A DNA stretch of 29,519 bases from Nanobdellati archaeon (GTDB lineage: Archaea > B1Sed10-29 > WALL01 > WAMD01), in NCBI GenBank assembly GCA_015522495.1, contig WAMD01000017.1, positions 1 to 29,519 of the forward strand, read 5' to 3'. The notes below the pieces were generated by a model. It was not told the origin of the DNA and did not search any database. It saw only the letters and a program-made list of their open reading frames with translations. Within the stretch, counting starts at the first letter, position 1; each line of letters begins with the position of its first letter. The position numbers and the translations under genes are program-made. Positions 29,505 to 29,519 of this stretch are shown here, piece after piece.

Positions 29505-29519
29505 TTACGCTGCTATGGC
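29505..29519 (-). CDS. rpoD: C-terminal end of an upstream gene, probably rpoD
   Basis: Only four codons and a TAA (reading AIAA then stop) are in the window. In euryarchaea the RNA polymerase subunit D gene commonly precedes rpl18e; the identification rests on that gene order and is not supported by the few residues seen. Confidence 0.35.
   Translation of the reverse strand, partial: AIAA

Overview
This window is archaeal chromosome. It carries archaeal-type ribosomal proteins (uS2, eS6, uS9, eS24, eS27, eS28, uL13, eL18, eL24, L7Ae), RNA polymerase subunits Rpo7/RpoE and Rpo10/RpoN with Spt4, aIF2-gamma, aIF5B, a Thr-type proteasome beta subunit, Hel308, CDP-archaeol synthase, archaeal NAC and a complete A-type ATP synthase. 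Genes are AT-rich, Shine-Dalgarno (SD) signals are mostly GGTGAT or GGAGG, TATA boxes resemble TTTAAATA, and tRNAs lack an encoded CCA. Gene order (eL18-uL13-uS9-rpoN-uS2-MEMO and L7Ae-eS28-eL24-ndk-aIF5B-eS6-aIF2g-PIN-rpoE-spt4-DPCK-eS24-eS27) is of the euryarchaeal type. The sequence alone does not let me choose between Euryarchaeota and a DPANN relative.

Layout. Positions 1-43 hold the first codons of a leftward SGNH/GDSL hydrolase. Positions 44-324 are a GC-rich, non-coding, highly structured stretch with a 34-bp repeat. Next, all leftward, come tRNA-Leu(CAG), the D-aminoacyl-tRNA deacylase gene dtdA, a 47-aa zinc ribbon, the termination RNase fttA (aCPSF1), psmB and an FKBP isomerase. 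From 4690 to 10616 is a mixed-strand block: a surface glycoprotein candidate, NAC, a coiled-coil protein, a small membrane protein, hel308, carS, an archaeosortase-family protein and a KaiC-like ATPase.

From 29519 down to 10658 every gene points left with almost no gaps. This run goes from the rpoD 3' end through ribosomal, transcription and initiation genes, with tRNA-Pro(GGG) and tRNA-Gln(CTG) embedded, straight into the nine ATP synthase genes (H-I-K-E-C-F-A-B-D). It ends with an overlapping 40-aa membrane microprotein. Many junctions are ATGA overlaps, so translation coupling is likely, and protein synthesis capacity and energy conversion may be co-transcribed.

The most unusual signal is non-coding. 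Both tRNA-Leu and tRNA-Gln are followed within 0-2 nt by a hairpin with the identical 7-nt loop CCTTGTG but different, compensated stems. A second structured segment follows, and then an imperfect copy of that tRNA's own 3' end, 80 bp (Leu) or 81 bp (Gln) downstream. I do not recognise this as a described family. Other notable points are a 12-nt insertion in the T-loop of tRNA-Pro, a complete set of Na+-type ligands in the ATP synthase c-subunit, and a 34-bp divergent promoter region serving two apparently leaderless genes.
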